Shown one piece after another: positions 16,501-23,822 of a DNA stretch of 32,891 nt. Each line of letters begins with the position of its first letter. Position 1 is the stretch's first letter. Origin of the DNA: an uncultured bacterium (GTDB lineage: Bacteria; Verrucomicrobiota; Kiritimatiellia; PWTM01); assembly GCA_938005705.1 (NCBI GenBank), contig CALLML010000079.1, forward strand, positions 1 through 32,891. Direction: 5' to 3'. The notes below the pieces were generated by a model, which had not been told where the DNA came from, made no database searches, and was given only the letters and a program-made list of their open reading frames with translations. The position numbers were made by a program, and so were the translations under genes.

Positions 16501-17068
16501 TGCCCTTGTCGTGGCCGTGCGTGTGATGGTCAATAAAAGCGGCGAGTCGGGAGGTCAACGCATGGCGCGTCTGACGTTGGAAGACTTGACCGGACGCTGC
16601 GAAGCCGTCGTTTTTGCTCGCGAATATGAACCCAATGCGGGGTGGATCCGGGAAGATGAGGTTATCTACCTGGTCGGACAGATCAGCCGCTGGCGGGATC
16701 GCCCTGAGATTCGTATTCTCGAGATTTATCCGCTGCGTGAGGCCCTGCGACGTCGCGTGCAGGCCGTGGAAATCGCCGTGCGCGAATCCGAACTGGCGGA
16801 CACAGCGCGTTTGGAGGCGCTGAAACGCCTCTTGCAGGCGCATGAGGGTGATCGTCCCGTGTGTTTGCGAGTTCGCCCGGCGAACAAGGGCGAGCGGGTG
16901 CCCTATGTGATCGAACTCGGTCCGTCCTGCCGCGTCACGCCCACCCCGGAACTGCTGGCGGCGGCCAGAGAGGTCTTCGAGCCGCGCCTGGTCACGGTGC
17001 GGTGCGCCGGGCTTGAACCGCGAAAATCCTTTACGCGAGGACGCCCCGCCGCGGCAGTGGCCGGCTAG
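13535..17068 (+). CDS. dnaE: DNA polymerase III alpha subunit
   Basis: The 1177-residue protein is the replicative polymerase catalytic subunit. The start at 13535 (MEFTHLHVHSHYSTLDG) matches the family N-terminus; an ATG at 13523 is less likely. The PHP domain (1-~280) keeps all nine metal ligands by alignment to M. tuberculosis DnaE1: His7, His9, Asp16, His41, Glu66, His87, Cys137, Asp205 and His207. Polymerase motifs are PRGSGVATLLGYAIGIS, PDVDIDV (the two catalytic aspartates) and KMDILGLKTLS (third aspartate). The fingers and helix-hairpin-helix region follows (ADYGFNKAHSTGYAIVAYQT, VKGVGQNALEAI). An OB fold (ARLTLEDLTGRCEAVVFAREYE) lies near 1015-1090. The length is normal for DnaE1. 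It ends inside a large palindrome and converges with a ribokinase gene. Confidence 0.97.
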   Translation: MEFTHLHVHSHYSTLDGANRIPDLVARAAELGMKALALSDHGNLFGAMEFYLAARSAGIKPILGMEAYMAPGRRYERAGGGENAYRHLLLLATNDTGWRNLMVLSSRGYTEGFYYKPRIDRELLAGHAEGLVATSACIAGEIPQALLNGDEAAARRIAGEYLDIFGRDRFFIEIQDQGDEEQRRVNPMLIRLAREFRLGLVATNDVHFLRRESKPGHEVLTCISTNRRLTDADRMQYSKELYLKGPEEMASLFADWPEALKNTMRIAEMCDVRLEPPRKYLPVFPLEVGETPAGRLRKLAEDGLVARFGGAIPEEYRRRLDRELEVIEQKGYSSYFLIVHDFVRFARENNIPAMPRGSGVATLLGYAIGISHVDPLRYGLLFERFTDPERQEDPDVDIDVCQVGRERVIRYVREKYGHVAQIITFATLKARAAIKDAARVLGMTPAEGERFSKMVPEDLKASIGAAINRRLPPEQRHLFSPALCEAYEKDPQARRLLDCAMQIEGLVRQPGVHAAGVVVCDQPLENLLPLYRQNDSPDVITQWDGPTCEKAGLMKMDILGLKTLSVIQRARELVREKTGVDIDPHALPLDDPAVFALFQAGETDGVFQFESAGMKAALRDIRPTRIEDLIAANAMYRPGPRELIPLYAKRKRGEAPVEKIHPLVDPLLAETYGIMVYQEQIMQVVNRLGGFSLSRALSLIKAISKKKEAAINAERPRFIEGAARNGISRAEAERLFDLILKFADYGFNKAHSTGYAIVAYQTAWFKVHHPLEFWAATLTFESDDRDKLVQYLADCRRMGISITPPDINASGGRFNVDGDRIRFGLLAVKGVGQNALEAILAARTKGGPFCSLYDFCLRVDSRAVNRAAIESLIRCGAFDGIESGRRAALIAGLGAVMEAAQRDARDRAAGQGSLFEIGGDAAPTAFALPNTPEWGRDERMQAEKETIGLYVSHHPLDTLTAESKAFAVPADFAFAEIESLKDDQMVAGLALVVAVRVMVNKSGESGGQRMARLTLEDLTGRCEAVVFAREYEPNAGWIREDEVIYLVGQISRWRDRPEIRILEIYPLREALRRRVQAVEIAVRESELADTARLEALKRLLQAHEGDRPVCLRVRPANKGERVPYVIELGPSCRVTPTPELLAAAREVFEPRLVTVRCAGLEPRKSFTRGRPAAAVAG

Positions 17069-17080
17069 CCGGCCACTGCC
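17053..17080. terminator. 28-base perfect palindrome, likely bidirectional terminator
   Basis: GGCAGTGGCCGGC, then TA, then its exact complement, for 13 paired bases on each side. It contains the dnaE stop codon (17066-17068) and ends 10 bases before the stop of the convergent ribokinase gene. The stem is very GC-rich but lacks a T-run on either side. Confidence 0.6.
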
Positions 17081-17090
17081 GATGGAGGTG

Positions 17091-17996
17091 TCATTCCTGC
17101 AGCACTTCCTCGCGCCGCGGCATGGCGGCCTGCGCCCCGTGCCGCGTAACCGAAATGGACGCCGCGCGCACGGCACGCTCCACGGCGGCCGCCGAGGGCA
17201 GCCCCTCCGCCAGCGAGACAGCCAACCATCCGGCGAAACAATCCCCGGCGCCGACGGTGTCCATTGGTTGCACCCGCGGCGCGGGAACGCGCTGCGTCCC
17301 GTCGGGCCCGACGAGGAGCGCGCCGCGACCGCCGAGGGTGACGACGACCTGTCCGCCGGTGGCGCGTTGCAACGCTGCCGCCGCTGCGCGCGCGCCGCGC
17401 CGTCCGGTCAGCCTTTGCGCCTCCATTTCATTCGGGATCATCACCGACACGCGTCGGAGCAGTCGCGCTGGCAGCGGGCGGTCCGGAACGGGGGCGGGTG
17501 TCAGCACGAAGGGTATGCCAGCCTTCGCGGCGATTTCCGCGGTGGCCTCAACCGCCGGCAGCGGGATTTCGAGTACCGTCACGATGATGTCCGCTCGACG
17601 CAGGTCGCTTTCCGCGGCGCGTACGTCTTCTGCCGTGAGCCGCCGGTTCGCGGAGGGCGCCACGCCGATCATATTCTGTCGCCCGCGTCCGCCGATGAAA
17701 ATCAATGCCACGCCGCTGGTCTCGCCCTGTTTGACGACAAAATGCCGCGTATTCACCCCCTCGCGCCGCAGGCCCGCTTCCGCCTCCGCGCCAAAATCGT
17801 CATCGCCGCGCGCGCCAATGAACAATACCCGCGCGCCTGCCCGCGCGGCGGCGACAGCCTGATTGGCGCCTTTGCCGCCGGCGTGACGAGCAAAACGTTC
17901 TCCAATGAGCGATTCGCCAGGGCGTGGCAGGCGCGTGCCATACCATACCAGGTCGGTGTTCGAACTACCCACTACGGCAATGATGGGATGTTTCAT
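17091..17996 (-). CDS. rbsK: Ribokinase (PfkB family)
   Basis: This 301-residue kinase would phosphorylate D-ribose to ribose 5-phosphate in the cytoplasm. The sugar-binding N-terminus is VVGSSNTDLVWYGTRLPRPGE. The first PfkB signature is HAGGKGANQAVAAARAGA, and the second is MDTVGAGDCFAGWLAV with the catalytic Asp. VTLGGRGALLV and VMIPNEMEA are also typical of ribokinases. The length is normal. An AAGAAG-like ribosome site precedes the ATG. It starts 22 bases after the YycJ-like gene and is probably co-transcribed with it. No ribose transporter is nearby. Another pentose or nucleoside kinase specificity is possible. Confidence 0.88.
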   Translation of the reverse strand: MKHPIIAVVGSSNTDLVWYGTRLPRPGESLIGERFARHAGGKGANQAVAAARAGARVLFIGARGDDDFGAEAEAGLRREGVNTRHFVVKQGETSGVALIFIGGRGRQNMIGVAPSANRRLTAEDVRAAESDLRRADIIVTVLEIPLPAVEATAEIAAKAGIPFVLTPAPVPDRPLPARLLRRVSVMIPNEMEAQRLTGRRGARAAAAALQRATGGQVVVTLGGRGALLVGPDGTQRVPAPRVQPMDTVGAGDCFAGWLAVSLAEGLPSAAAVERAVRAASISVTRHGAQAAMPRREEVLQE

Positions 17997-18018
17997 CGTC
18001 GGGGTCTTCTTTCTCAGG

Positions 18019-18843
18019 TCATGGCTCCGTCATTTCCACAGGCAAAACCACCGGCTCCAGCGGCGGAAAGCGCCAGCGCTCACCTGGCGCATCCGCCGCG
18101 ACGGCGATCTCCACATTCCCGCAGCCACACGCTCGCAACCGCTCCAGAATTTCGCTTTTCGCCAGCGAGGGCTCGTTACATTCGGCGCTGACATGAGCCA
18201 GCACCACACGACACAGATGCGGACCGGCAATCTCGGCGATCATTTCTGCAGCATGACGGTTCGAAAGATGGCCCTGTCGTCCGAGAATGCGCTGCTTGAG
18301 TGCCCAGGGACGGCGTGATTCGAGCAGGAGTCGCTCGTCATGATTTGATTCGATCACCACGGCCTGGCACCCGCGCAGCCGCTCGCGGACGAGCGTCGTC
18401 GGCATGCCGATGTCGGTGGCGATGCCGATGCGCGCCATACCGGCCCTGATGATGAAACCCACCGGGTCGTAGGCGTCGTGCGGCACGGCGAAGGGTTCGA
18501 TCGTCAGGTCGCCGATGACGAACGGACGCCCGGTCTCGAAAATGCGACAGCGCGGTTGAAAATCTTTCCAGACGCGTCGCGCGCCTTCGATCGTGCCGGC
18601 GTTTGCATAGATCGGAACTCCATGCCGGCGATGTAGCGCCGGTACCCCGAGGATGTGATCGCTGTGTTCGTGACTCAGGCACACGCCGGCGAGAGAGGCG
18701 GGCGCCACGCTGAGTGCAGCCAACCGCGACTCAATCTGCCGCAGGCTCAACCCGGCATCAATCAGCACCGCCGTGGTGTCCGAGGCAACGAAGATGGCGT
18801 TTGCGGCGCTGCTGCTCGCCAGCACGCTTAAAGTCAGCGACAT
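18019..18843 (-). CDS. Metallo-beta-lactamase-fold hydrolase, YycJ/WalJ-like
   Basis: The protein has 274 residues from MSLTLSVLASSSAANA, which matches the family start; the frame extends 14 codons further without support. The metal site is S-H-E-H-S-D-H followed by PHDAYDPVGF, ATDIGMPT and ESNHDERLL, then a late GHLSN. This order matches the YycJ (WalJ) group, which contains 5'-exonuclease-like enzymes linked to DNA repair or chromosome/cell-wall coordination. It is cytoplasmic. The neighbouring ribokinase follows closely; dnaE is convergent next to that, which may be incidental. The biochemical role of this group is only partly known. Confidence 0.85.
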   Translation of the reverse strand: MSLTLSVLASSSAANAIFVASDTTAVLIDAGLSLRQIESRLAALSVAPASLAGVCLSHEHSDHILGVPALHRRHGVPIYANAGTIEGARRVWKDFQPRCRIFETGRPFVIGDLTIEPFAVPHDAYDPVGFIIRAGMARIGIATDIGMPTTLVRERLRGCQAVVIESNHDERLLLESRRPWALKQRILGRQGHLSNRHAAEMIAEIAGPHLCRVVLAHVSAECNEPSLAKSEILERLRACGCGNVEIAVAADAPGERWRFPPLEPVVLPVEMTEP

Positions 18844-19003
18844 GGGGGCATTGTAGAAATACTTTTCTGCGGCGTCGAGCGTCACATGAAGAGGACTATC
18901 CCCGGTTTTTCAGGCGGAGGCGAAGGAGAAGGTCCAGTTAGTGGTATTGGGGAGGGGTGTCCCGTCCTGTTATAGGTTGACATCATGGGAGGGGCGGGAC
19001 GGG

Positions 19004-19387
19004 ATGAAAAGGGTGAGCGTGAGGTACAGCGAGACGTTCAAGCGGCAGGGGTGGATCCAATTGCGCGGGGGAAGCACGATACGGTGGAAACGGCCCGGTA
19101 GGTGTACGGGATCGAGGGTTCGATGACGGTAGGCCGATGGGTACGGCGGTATGGTTCGAAGAAACTTCAACCTCGGTTGTTGTCAAAAATTTGGAAGGGC
19201 ATCTTTTCTCGAGTCTGATCACGGATGTGTATTTCTGGAAGATGGTCGGTCAGGGGGGGCGAGATTTTGGACGAAAGCGGAGGCGCTGAAGGCGATTGAA
19301 GGGGCGGTGTGTCTCTATAGCCACCGCCGATCGTACGCGGCGTTGAACGATCGGACGCCGGAAGAGGTGCATCGGTCAGCGGCGTGA
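19004..19387 (+). pseudogene. IS3-family transposase fragments (OrfA and OrfB fused by deletion, frameshifted)
   Basis: Reading in shifting frames gives the N-terminal helix-turn-helix region of OrfA and only the end of the OrfB integrase domain. At least two frameshifts, one internal stop and a large deletion of the DDE core rule out a working product. The remaining OrfB tail, with AIEGAVCLYSHRR and RTPEEVH, is the typical C-terminus of IS3-type transposases. Confidence 0.75.
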
Positions 19388-19406
19388 AAATATTTATTGC
19401 CCCCGC

Positions 19407-19440
19407 GGGGGGGGGGCGAAAAGCGCTCCCTGGTGGGAGC
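19407..19440. repeat. 10-G run and small hairpin beyond the transposase remnant
   Basis: A run of 10 G (19407-19416) is followed by GCTCCC, the loop TGGT, then GGGAGC (19425-19440), a perfect six-pair hairpin. It lies between the transposase fragment and the inferred right end of the element. It may be part of the element's end or a terminator. Confidence 0.5.
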
Positions 19441-19649
19441 TAAACCAAGAGGTAAACAACCAAAAAAGTGACAACCGGAAATCAGCACGTGACACCGCAT
19501 CCAGATCCTTCCCCTCCTCCCTCTAAACAATCCACGGCGCAATCGGCTCCGACTCCGCGAGCCGTTCGGGACGCCACGCCGCCCCGTGCTGAGGCGACGG
19601 AGCCATGTGGTCAAAGCGCCAACGCCGATCGTGATCGTTTGCCCCTTTA

Positions 19650-19679
19650 TTGGAAATTTGGGGGAAGCGAGCGTATATT
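19650..19679 (+). promoter_or_regulatory. Possible sigma70-type promoter for bcp
   Basis: TTGGAA (19650-19655), an 18-base spacer and TATATT (19674-19679). The leader would be about 25 bases, containing GAGGAG nine bases before the bcp start. Confidence 0.4.
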
Positions 19680-19711
19680 TTACCGTAAGTAAATCCAGAG
19701 GAGCGTGCGCT

Positions 19712-20179
19712 ATGGCCAACCTGAAAATCGGGGATTCGGCCCCGGAGTTTTGTCTGAACGATGCGGCTGGAAAGAAGGTCCGCCTGTCGGATTTCAAGGG
19801 TCGCAAACTGCTGGTCTATTTCTATCCGAAGGCGGATACGCCGGGATGCACCACACAGGCATGTTCGGTGCGCGACGCCTCGGCGGAATTAGCCAAAGCG
19901 GGAATTGCCGCGGTCGGCATCAGCCCCGATGCTCCGAACGCTCTGGTACACTTCGCGGGCAAATATCAACTCGGGTTCCCGTTGCTCTCCGATCCGGATC
20001 ATACGGTGGCGGAGGCCTATGGGGCATGGGGCGAGAAGACCCTGTACGGACGAAAATCCATGGGTGTCATCCGCTCGGCCTTTCTGGTGGATGAACGAGG
20101 GCGTATCGTAGACGCCTGGTATAAAGTCAAACCCGAAGACACCGTGCCGAACGCTCTGGCCGCCGCGAAGACCCTTTGA
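19712..20179 (+). CDS. bcp: Thioredoxin-dependent peroxiredoxin, BCP/PrxQ type
   Basis: The 155-residue enzyme reduces peroxides in the cytoplasm with thioredoxin as electron donor. The start at 19712 is fixed by GAGGAG nine bases upstream and by the family N-terminus (KIGDSAPEFCLNDAAGK). The peroxidatic Cys46 is in ADTPGCTTQAC, and the resolving Cys51 five residues later defines the atypical two-cysteine PrxQ subtype. FPLLSDPDHTVAEAYGAWGEK and the C-terminal TVPNAL region are also typical, and the length is normal. It lies just downstream of the decayed IS element and is transcribed on its own. It converges with ilvC. Confidence 0.95.
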   Translation: MANLKIGDSAPEFCLNDAAGKKVRLSDFKGRKLLVYFYPKADTPGCTTQACSVRDASAELAKAGIAAVGISPDAPNALVHFAGKYQLGFPLLSDPDHTVAEAYGAWGEKTLYGRKSMGVIRSAFLVDERGRIVDAWYKVKPEDTVPNALAAAKTL

Positions 20180-20205
20180 TGAGGCGGCTTTCCGCGCGGG
20201 CGTCG

Positions 20206-20220
20206 GACGGCCGGCGTCCA
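20206..20220. terminator. Weak hairpin between bcp and ilvC
   Basis: GGACG, the loop GCCGG, then CGTCC, between the stops of two convergent genes. The five-pair GC stem has no T-run directly after it, so a terminator role is only suggested. Confidence 0.25.
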
Positions 20221-20221
20221 C

Positions 20222-21319
20222 TCAATATTTTCGGCCGCTTATGCCTTTCGTGGTTTTAGTGATGGCGCGTGCTTTTTCTTTCGGACGCAGAGCGCGCACG
20301 GCGGCGCCGGCGCGCCACATTTCTGAATCGCGGATCGCGGCTAGCTCTTTGCTCAGGCGCTCCTGATAGTCGGGCCGGCCACAGACGCGGATGACACGCT
20401 CGGCCTCGGCTCCGGACTTCACGCACTCATAGAGCTCGCGAAACACCGGAAGCACGGCTTTTTTGAAGCGGGGGGCCCAGTCCAGCGCGCCGCGCTGCGC
20501 CGTCGCGGAGCAGTTCGAGAACATCCAGTCCATGCCGTTTTCGTCCACCAGCCGGATCAGACTCTGCGTCAGCTCCTCAACGGTCTCGTTGAAGGCCTCG
20601 CTCGGACTGTGACCGTGCGCGCGCAGCGTTTCGTACTGCGCCTCCATGACGCCGGCCAACGCGCCCATCAACACCCCTCGCTCGCCGGTCAGATCGCTGA
20701 ACACTTCGTGTTCGAACGTCGTCGGGAAGAGGTAGCCGGAACCGATGCCGATCCCGACCGCTAGGCACCGCTCCTCGGCACGTCCGGTAGCATCCTGAAA
20801 TACCGCATAGCTCGAGTTAATGCCGGCCCCGGAGAGGAAATTTCGACGCACCGACGTCCCGGAACCCTTCGGGGCCACCATGATCACGTCAATGTCCTTC
20901 GGCGGAATCATGCCCGTCTGTTTCCGATAGGTAATCGAAAAGCCGTGCGAAAAATAGAGCGCCTTGCCGGCGGTGAGATGAGGCCGGATCGTCGGCCAGA
21001 CAATGCGCTGCGCCGCGTCGGACACCAATAGCTGGACGATTGTGCCACGCCGGGCGGCCTCCTCGATATCGAACAAGGTCTTGCCCGGCTTCCACCCATC
21101 GGCGAGGGCGCGATCCCAGTCGCGCTTGAATGCCTCGGACTGGCCGATGATGACGTTGAACCCGTTGTCCTTTAGGTTCAACGCCTGGGCGGGCCCTTGC
21201 ACGCCGTAGCCGATGATAGCAATGACCTCGTCCTTCAGCACCCGACGCGCCTTTGCCAGCGGGAACTCCTTCCGCGTGACGACTGTTTCCACCACTCCGC
21301 CGAAATCAATCTTGGCCAT
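20222..21319 (-). CDS. ilvC: Ketol-acid reductoisomerase, Bacteroides/fungal-type
   Basis: The 365-residue enzyme converts 2-acetolactate or 2-aceto-2-hydroxybutyrate to the dihydroxy acids of valine, leucine and isoleucine synthesis, using NADPH and Mg2+. The Rossmann motif is IGYGVQGPAQALNLKDNG. Catalytic-domain sequences are VAPKGSGTSVRRNF, GINSSYAVFQDATG, SDLTGERGVLMGALAG, HSPSEAFNETVEELTQS and NCSATAQRGALDW. These resemble yeast Ilv5 and Bacteroides enzymes far more than the short ~330-residue class I enzymes (PKGPGHxVR) of most bacteria. AAGGAAAT precedes the ATG. No other ilv or leu gene is near and no leader peptide is obvious. A short basic C-terminal tail (TKTTKGISGRKY) is extra. 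Confidence 0.95.
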   Translation of the reverse strand: MAKIDFGGVVETVVTRKEFPLAKARRVLKDEVIAIIGYGVQGPAQALNLKDNGFNVIIGQSEAFKRDWDRALADGWKPGKTLFDIEEAARRGTIVQLLVSDAAQRIVWPTIRPHLTAGKALYFSHGFSITYRKQTGMIPPKDIDVIMVAPKGSGTSVRRNFLSGAGINSSYAVFQDATGRAEERCLAVGIGIGSGYLFPTTFEHEVFSDLTGERGVLMGALAGVMEAQYETLRAHGHSPSEAFNETVEELTQSLIRLVDENGMDWMFSNCSATAQRGALDWAPRFKKAVLPVFRELYECVKSGAEAERVIRVCGRPDYQERLSKELAAIRDSEMWRAGAAVRALRPKEKARAITKTTKGISGRKY

Positions 21320-21402
21320 GGCTGTATTTCCTTTCGATAAGCGAGGGTTAGATTACGCGCCGGCGTTGGCGACGTCAATCGCGCGCCACAAAGTGCGGGA
21401 TT

Positions 21403-22245
21403 CTATCCAAGTTCCGGACCCGAACTGAGGTGAAACCGCTCAGCATCTTCCACGACCGATTCGCCGCGGCACATGCGCAGAAAAACGCGGACCGGGGCCA
21501 AGCCCGCCTCGGCGGCGATCGCCTTCATGCTTTCGTTCCCTGCCGGAATATCCATGCAGACCGCCCTTCCCCGGAATCTTTTCAGCGCATGGCGCAACAG
21601 CGTCGCGACCGCCGCCGTTTCACCGCAGGCCGGTCCGATATGCGTGGCGAGCCGGCCAGGACGGTGAAACAGAAATCCCGACACCCGACCGTCCGGTCCG
21701 CGCGCCAGCCAGGGGGCGGAATCGGCGGCGAGTCGTCGCAACAACGGCTCGCGGATGGTTCGTGTTGCCTCGCGATCGAGCGCGAAGATTTCCGCCGGAT
21801 CGGAGGGCGAAGCGGAACGTCGAAGGTCGAAGGCGCCTTTCTCCGCGAGGCCGGCAGCGGGCGCCACCTTCCCCGCCCATCGTTGAACTTCGAACTGTGG
21901 CGCGAAGCCTTCGCGCTCATACAACGGTCGCCCGAGTGGAGTGGCATCCAGCCGAACCGTGGCGCAACGGTGTTTTTCGGCGATGCGTAGGCCTTCTTTC
22001 AAGAGAGCTGAACCAATGCCATGCCCGCGCATGCGCGCGGATACCATGACCATTGCCAGCCATGCGACCGACTCAAAAACGCAACAGACCATTGTGCCCG
22101 CGCGCCGCCCTTCCCACCGGGCCAGTCGGCAACCGTGCGGCGACAGTGCAATAAAACGCCGCCAGTCTTCGACGCGTTGGTTCCACCCATTTTCCCGCGT
22201 TAGTCGCAAAGCAAACGGGATGTCCGCCGCGCATAACCAATCCAT
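21403..22245 (-). CDS. GNAT-family N-acetyltransferase (with Acetyltransf_18-like C-terminal domain)
   Basis: The protein has 280 residues from the ATG at 22245, chosen because GGAA lies five bases upstream; an ATG at 22281 is nearly as good and would add 12 residues. The N-terminal GNAT fold reads AADIPFALRLTRENGWNQ, then AWLAMVMVSARMRGHGIGSALL, which includes the acetyl-CoA loop R-x-x-G-x-G, then VRLDATPLGRPLYEREGF. The second half (AIFALDREATRTIREPLLRRL-like, then SGFLFHRPG) resembles the domain found after GNAT in YitH-type proteins. The substrate is unknown. It is cytoplasmic. It lies 84 bases upstream of ilvC on the same strand and could share its transcript. Confidence 0.85.
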   Translation of the reverse strand: MDWLCAADIPFALRLTRENGWNQRVEDWRRFIALSPHGCRLARWEGRRAGTMVCCVFESVAWLAMVMVSARMRGHGIGSALLKEGLRIAEKHRCATVRLDATPLGRPLYEREGFAPQFEVQRWAGKVAPAAGLAEKGAFDLRRSASPSDPAEIFALDREATRTIREPLLRRLAADSAPWLARGPDGRVSGFLFHRPGRLATHIGPACGETAAVATLLRHALKRFRGRAVCMDIPAGNESMKAIAAEAGLAPVRVFLRMCRGESVVEDAERFHLSSGPELG

Positions 22246-22359
22246 GTGGATTCCGTCATCGTTTCCGCTTTTCACACCCATAGATATTATTGAAACGTAG
22301 CGAGCCTGTCCATCACGCGCCGAGCAGACTCTTCCTGTGACGCTCCCATTATGCCGGCT

Positions 22360-22388
22360 TTGCACGCCGGGGAGACAATGGGTATACT
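22360..22388 (+). promoter_or_regulatory. Sigma70-type promoter for the FHA gene operon
   Basis: TTGCAC (22360-22365), a 17-base spacer and TATACT (22383-22388). This is the best consensus promoter in the window. Transcription would start near 22395, about 40 bases before the ATG at 22437. Confidence 0.55.
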
Positions 22389-22436
22389 CTTCTTCCCGAA
22401 CGTAGCGGCGTGAAAACGCCGGCGACGGTGCTTAGC

Positions 22437-23822
22437 ATGTTGTACCGGCTGATCATACTGAACGGACCGCAAAACGGCCTTCGCTGGTCCGTTCCCGATA
22501 CCCCGATGACCGTCGGCAGCGCGCCGGATTGCGGGTTATGCCTGACCGATTCGGAGGTGGCGGCTCGGCACGCGGTGATCGAGTGGGATGGGGACTTTCT
22601 GCGGATTCGCGATCTGGGCACCATGAACCGTCTGCTCGTGAATCAGCGGGAGGTGCGTGAAGCCCGGCTGAAACATGGAGACATTATCGAGCTAGGCCGA
22701 ACTCGCTTGATGGTGGAGGCGTCGGTTCGTGCGGAAGTCACCAGCCGGACGGAAGGTGGAACACGGGGAGGGCGGCGACGGGGCGGCGCGATCGCAGCGG
22801 TATTGACGATCGCGGCCAGCATCGGAATATGGATCATCGCGCGACCGCGCGGCGCAACGTCACAGAGCGACATGGCACCGGGGAGCGACGGGGGACAGGG
22901 AGAACGGGCCGTCGCCAACACGGTGTCGGCGCCGCCTCCCCTGGAAAGCGCCCCCCTCTCGGATGATGTCGTCCTCGTGGCGCCTGTGAAAATGGCATCC
23001 AATTCTCTTTCCGAAGAACCCTCGCCGCCCCCTCCGGAAAAAATTCGCCAAGAAATCTCCCTGTCTTCCGCCGACACGAGTGTGCCGTCGGAACCTTCGG
23101 ACCAGCTTTTGAGACGGCGATTGCTGGAAGAAGCGCGAGCCGCGCGGGTTGCGGGGCGACTCGCGGAAGCGGAACTTCTGTTGAACGGGTTGTTCGCTAT
23201 TGAACCCGCCAACCGCGAAGCGTTGACGGAGCGGGCGGCATTATGGGAGCGTAGAGGAATGATCAAACGGGCCATCGAAGCATGGACACAGGTGGCGGCC
23301 GACGCCGACGACGAAACTCGCGCAATGGCCGATCAGGAACGCCGAAGATTAGAGGCGTTGGAGAGGCGGATGACTTCCACCCCGCCCCAGGTACGGTTGG
23401 CGGAGGTGGCCCACGCTAAATTTCCCGCGGAGGAAGACGCCGAGGAAATTCGTGTGTTGAATATACGGCTGGAGGCGGAAACCGGAACGCCATTTCCCGA
23501 TCCTGACGCGGTGAACGTGGAAGTGGTTTTCTACGAACGTGAAACAGAGACCGGCAGAATCCGTCCGGCGGAAAACGCCAATCCCCTTCTGCTTTTGCCG
23601 GAGGAGGGCTGGCCGGAGGAGGGGCCGTTGACGCTCGTCGCCACCTATCGCGGGAAGCCATCCGTCATCGGACCCGACGGGAAGGAGGCCCGCGTTTTTT
23701 ACGGCTATCGGGTGCGGTTATTCGTGTACGGACGAGCGGCGGATGAATATGCGCGACCCCGTCATCTGACATTCCAGCCCACTGCGTCACTGTCCGCGCC
23801 GGTCGAGGGGAGGATGCCATGA
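22437..23822 (+). CDS. FHA-domain protein with one membrane helix and TPR-like region
   Basis: The protein has 461 residues from the ATG at 22437 (MLYRLIILNGPQNGLRW); a GTG at 22410 is an alternative. The FHA fold spans ~1-95, with strands MTVGSAPDCGLCLTD, VAARHAVIEW and IELGRTRLMVE. Two phosphothreonine-binding residues are changed: the Arg of the usual GR is Ser28 and the Ser of the usual SxxH is Ala42; His45 remains. A helix at 117-135 (GAIAAVLTIAASIGIWIIA) would cross the inner membrane. A Pro/Ser-rich linker and TPR-like helices follow (EARAARVAGRLAEAELLLNG), then a beta-rich C-terminus. The layout is like the basal-body protein YscD, but no secretion genes are nearby. It overlaps the glycosyltransferase by four bases (ATGA). 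Confidence 0.82.
   Translation: MLYRLIILNGPQNGLRWSVPDTPMTVGSAPDCGLCLTDSEVAARHAVIEWDGDFLRIRDLGTMNRLLVNQREVREARLKHGDIIELGRTRLMVEASVRAEVTSRTEGGTRGGRRRGGAIAAVLTIAASIGIWIIARPRGATSQSDMAPGSDGGQGERAVANTVSAPPPLESAPLSDDVVLVAPVKMASNSLSEEPSPPPPEKIRQEISLSSADTSVPSEPSDQLLRRRLLEEARAARVAGRLAEAELLLNGLFAIEPANREALTERAALWERRGMIKRAIEAWTQVAADADDETRAMADQERRRLEALERRMTSTPPQVRLAEVAHAKFPAEEDAEEIRVLNIRLEAETGTPFPDPDAVNVEVVFYERETETGRIRPAENANPLLLLPEEGWPEEGPLTLVATYRGKPSVIGPDGKEARVFYGYRVRLFVYGRAADEYARPRHLTFQPTASLSAPVEGRMP

Larger units (their letters stand above)
18958..19473 (+). mobile_element. Decayed IS3-family insertion sequence
   Basis: The remnant carries pieces of both IS3-type transposase genes. OrfA starts at 19004 with MKRVSVRYSETFKRQ. 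After a frameshift it continues as GKHDTVETAR, a stop codon, then VYGIEGSMTVGRWVRRYGSK. A short OrfB catalytic-core fragment follows (SSLITDVYFWKMVG, cf. LITDVYSRKIVG), then a jump and a frameshift at a 7-G run to the OrfB C-terminus ending at 19387 (ALKAIEGAVCLYSHRR, then LNDRTPEEVHRSAA). Most of OrfB is missing. The ends given are guesses from TGTC-type termini: TGTCCCGTCC at 18958 and GTGACA at 19468-19473. They match only partly. Confidence 0.75.

Noticed and set aside
17013-18191. 392-residue plus-strand open frame
   Set aside because: It is antisense to the clear ribokinase gene and part of the YycJ-like gene, crosses the dnaE stop palindrome and has no recognisable family sequence.
22437-23822. 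Considered as part of a type III or type VI secretion locus because of its YscD-like layout
   Set aside because: No other secretion component is in the window; neighbours are glycan enzymes.
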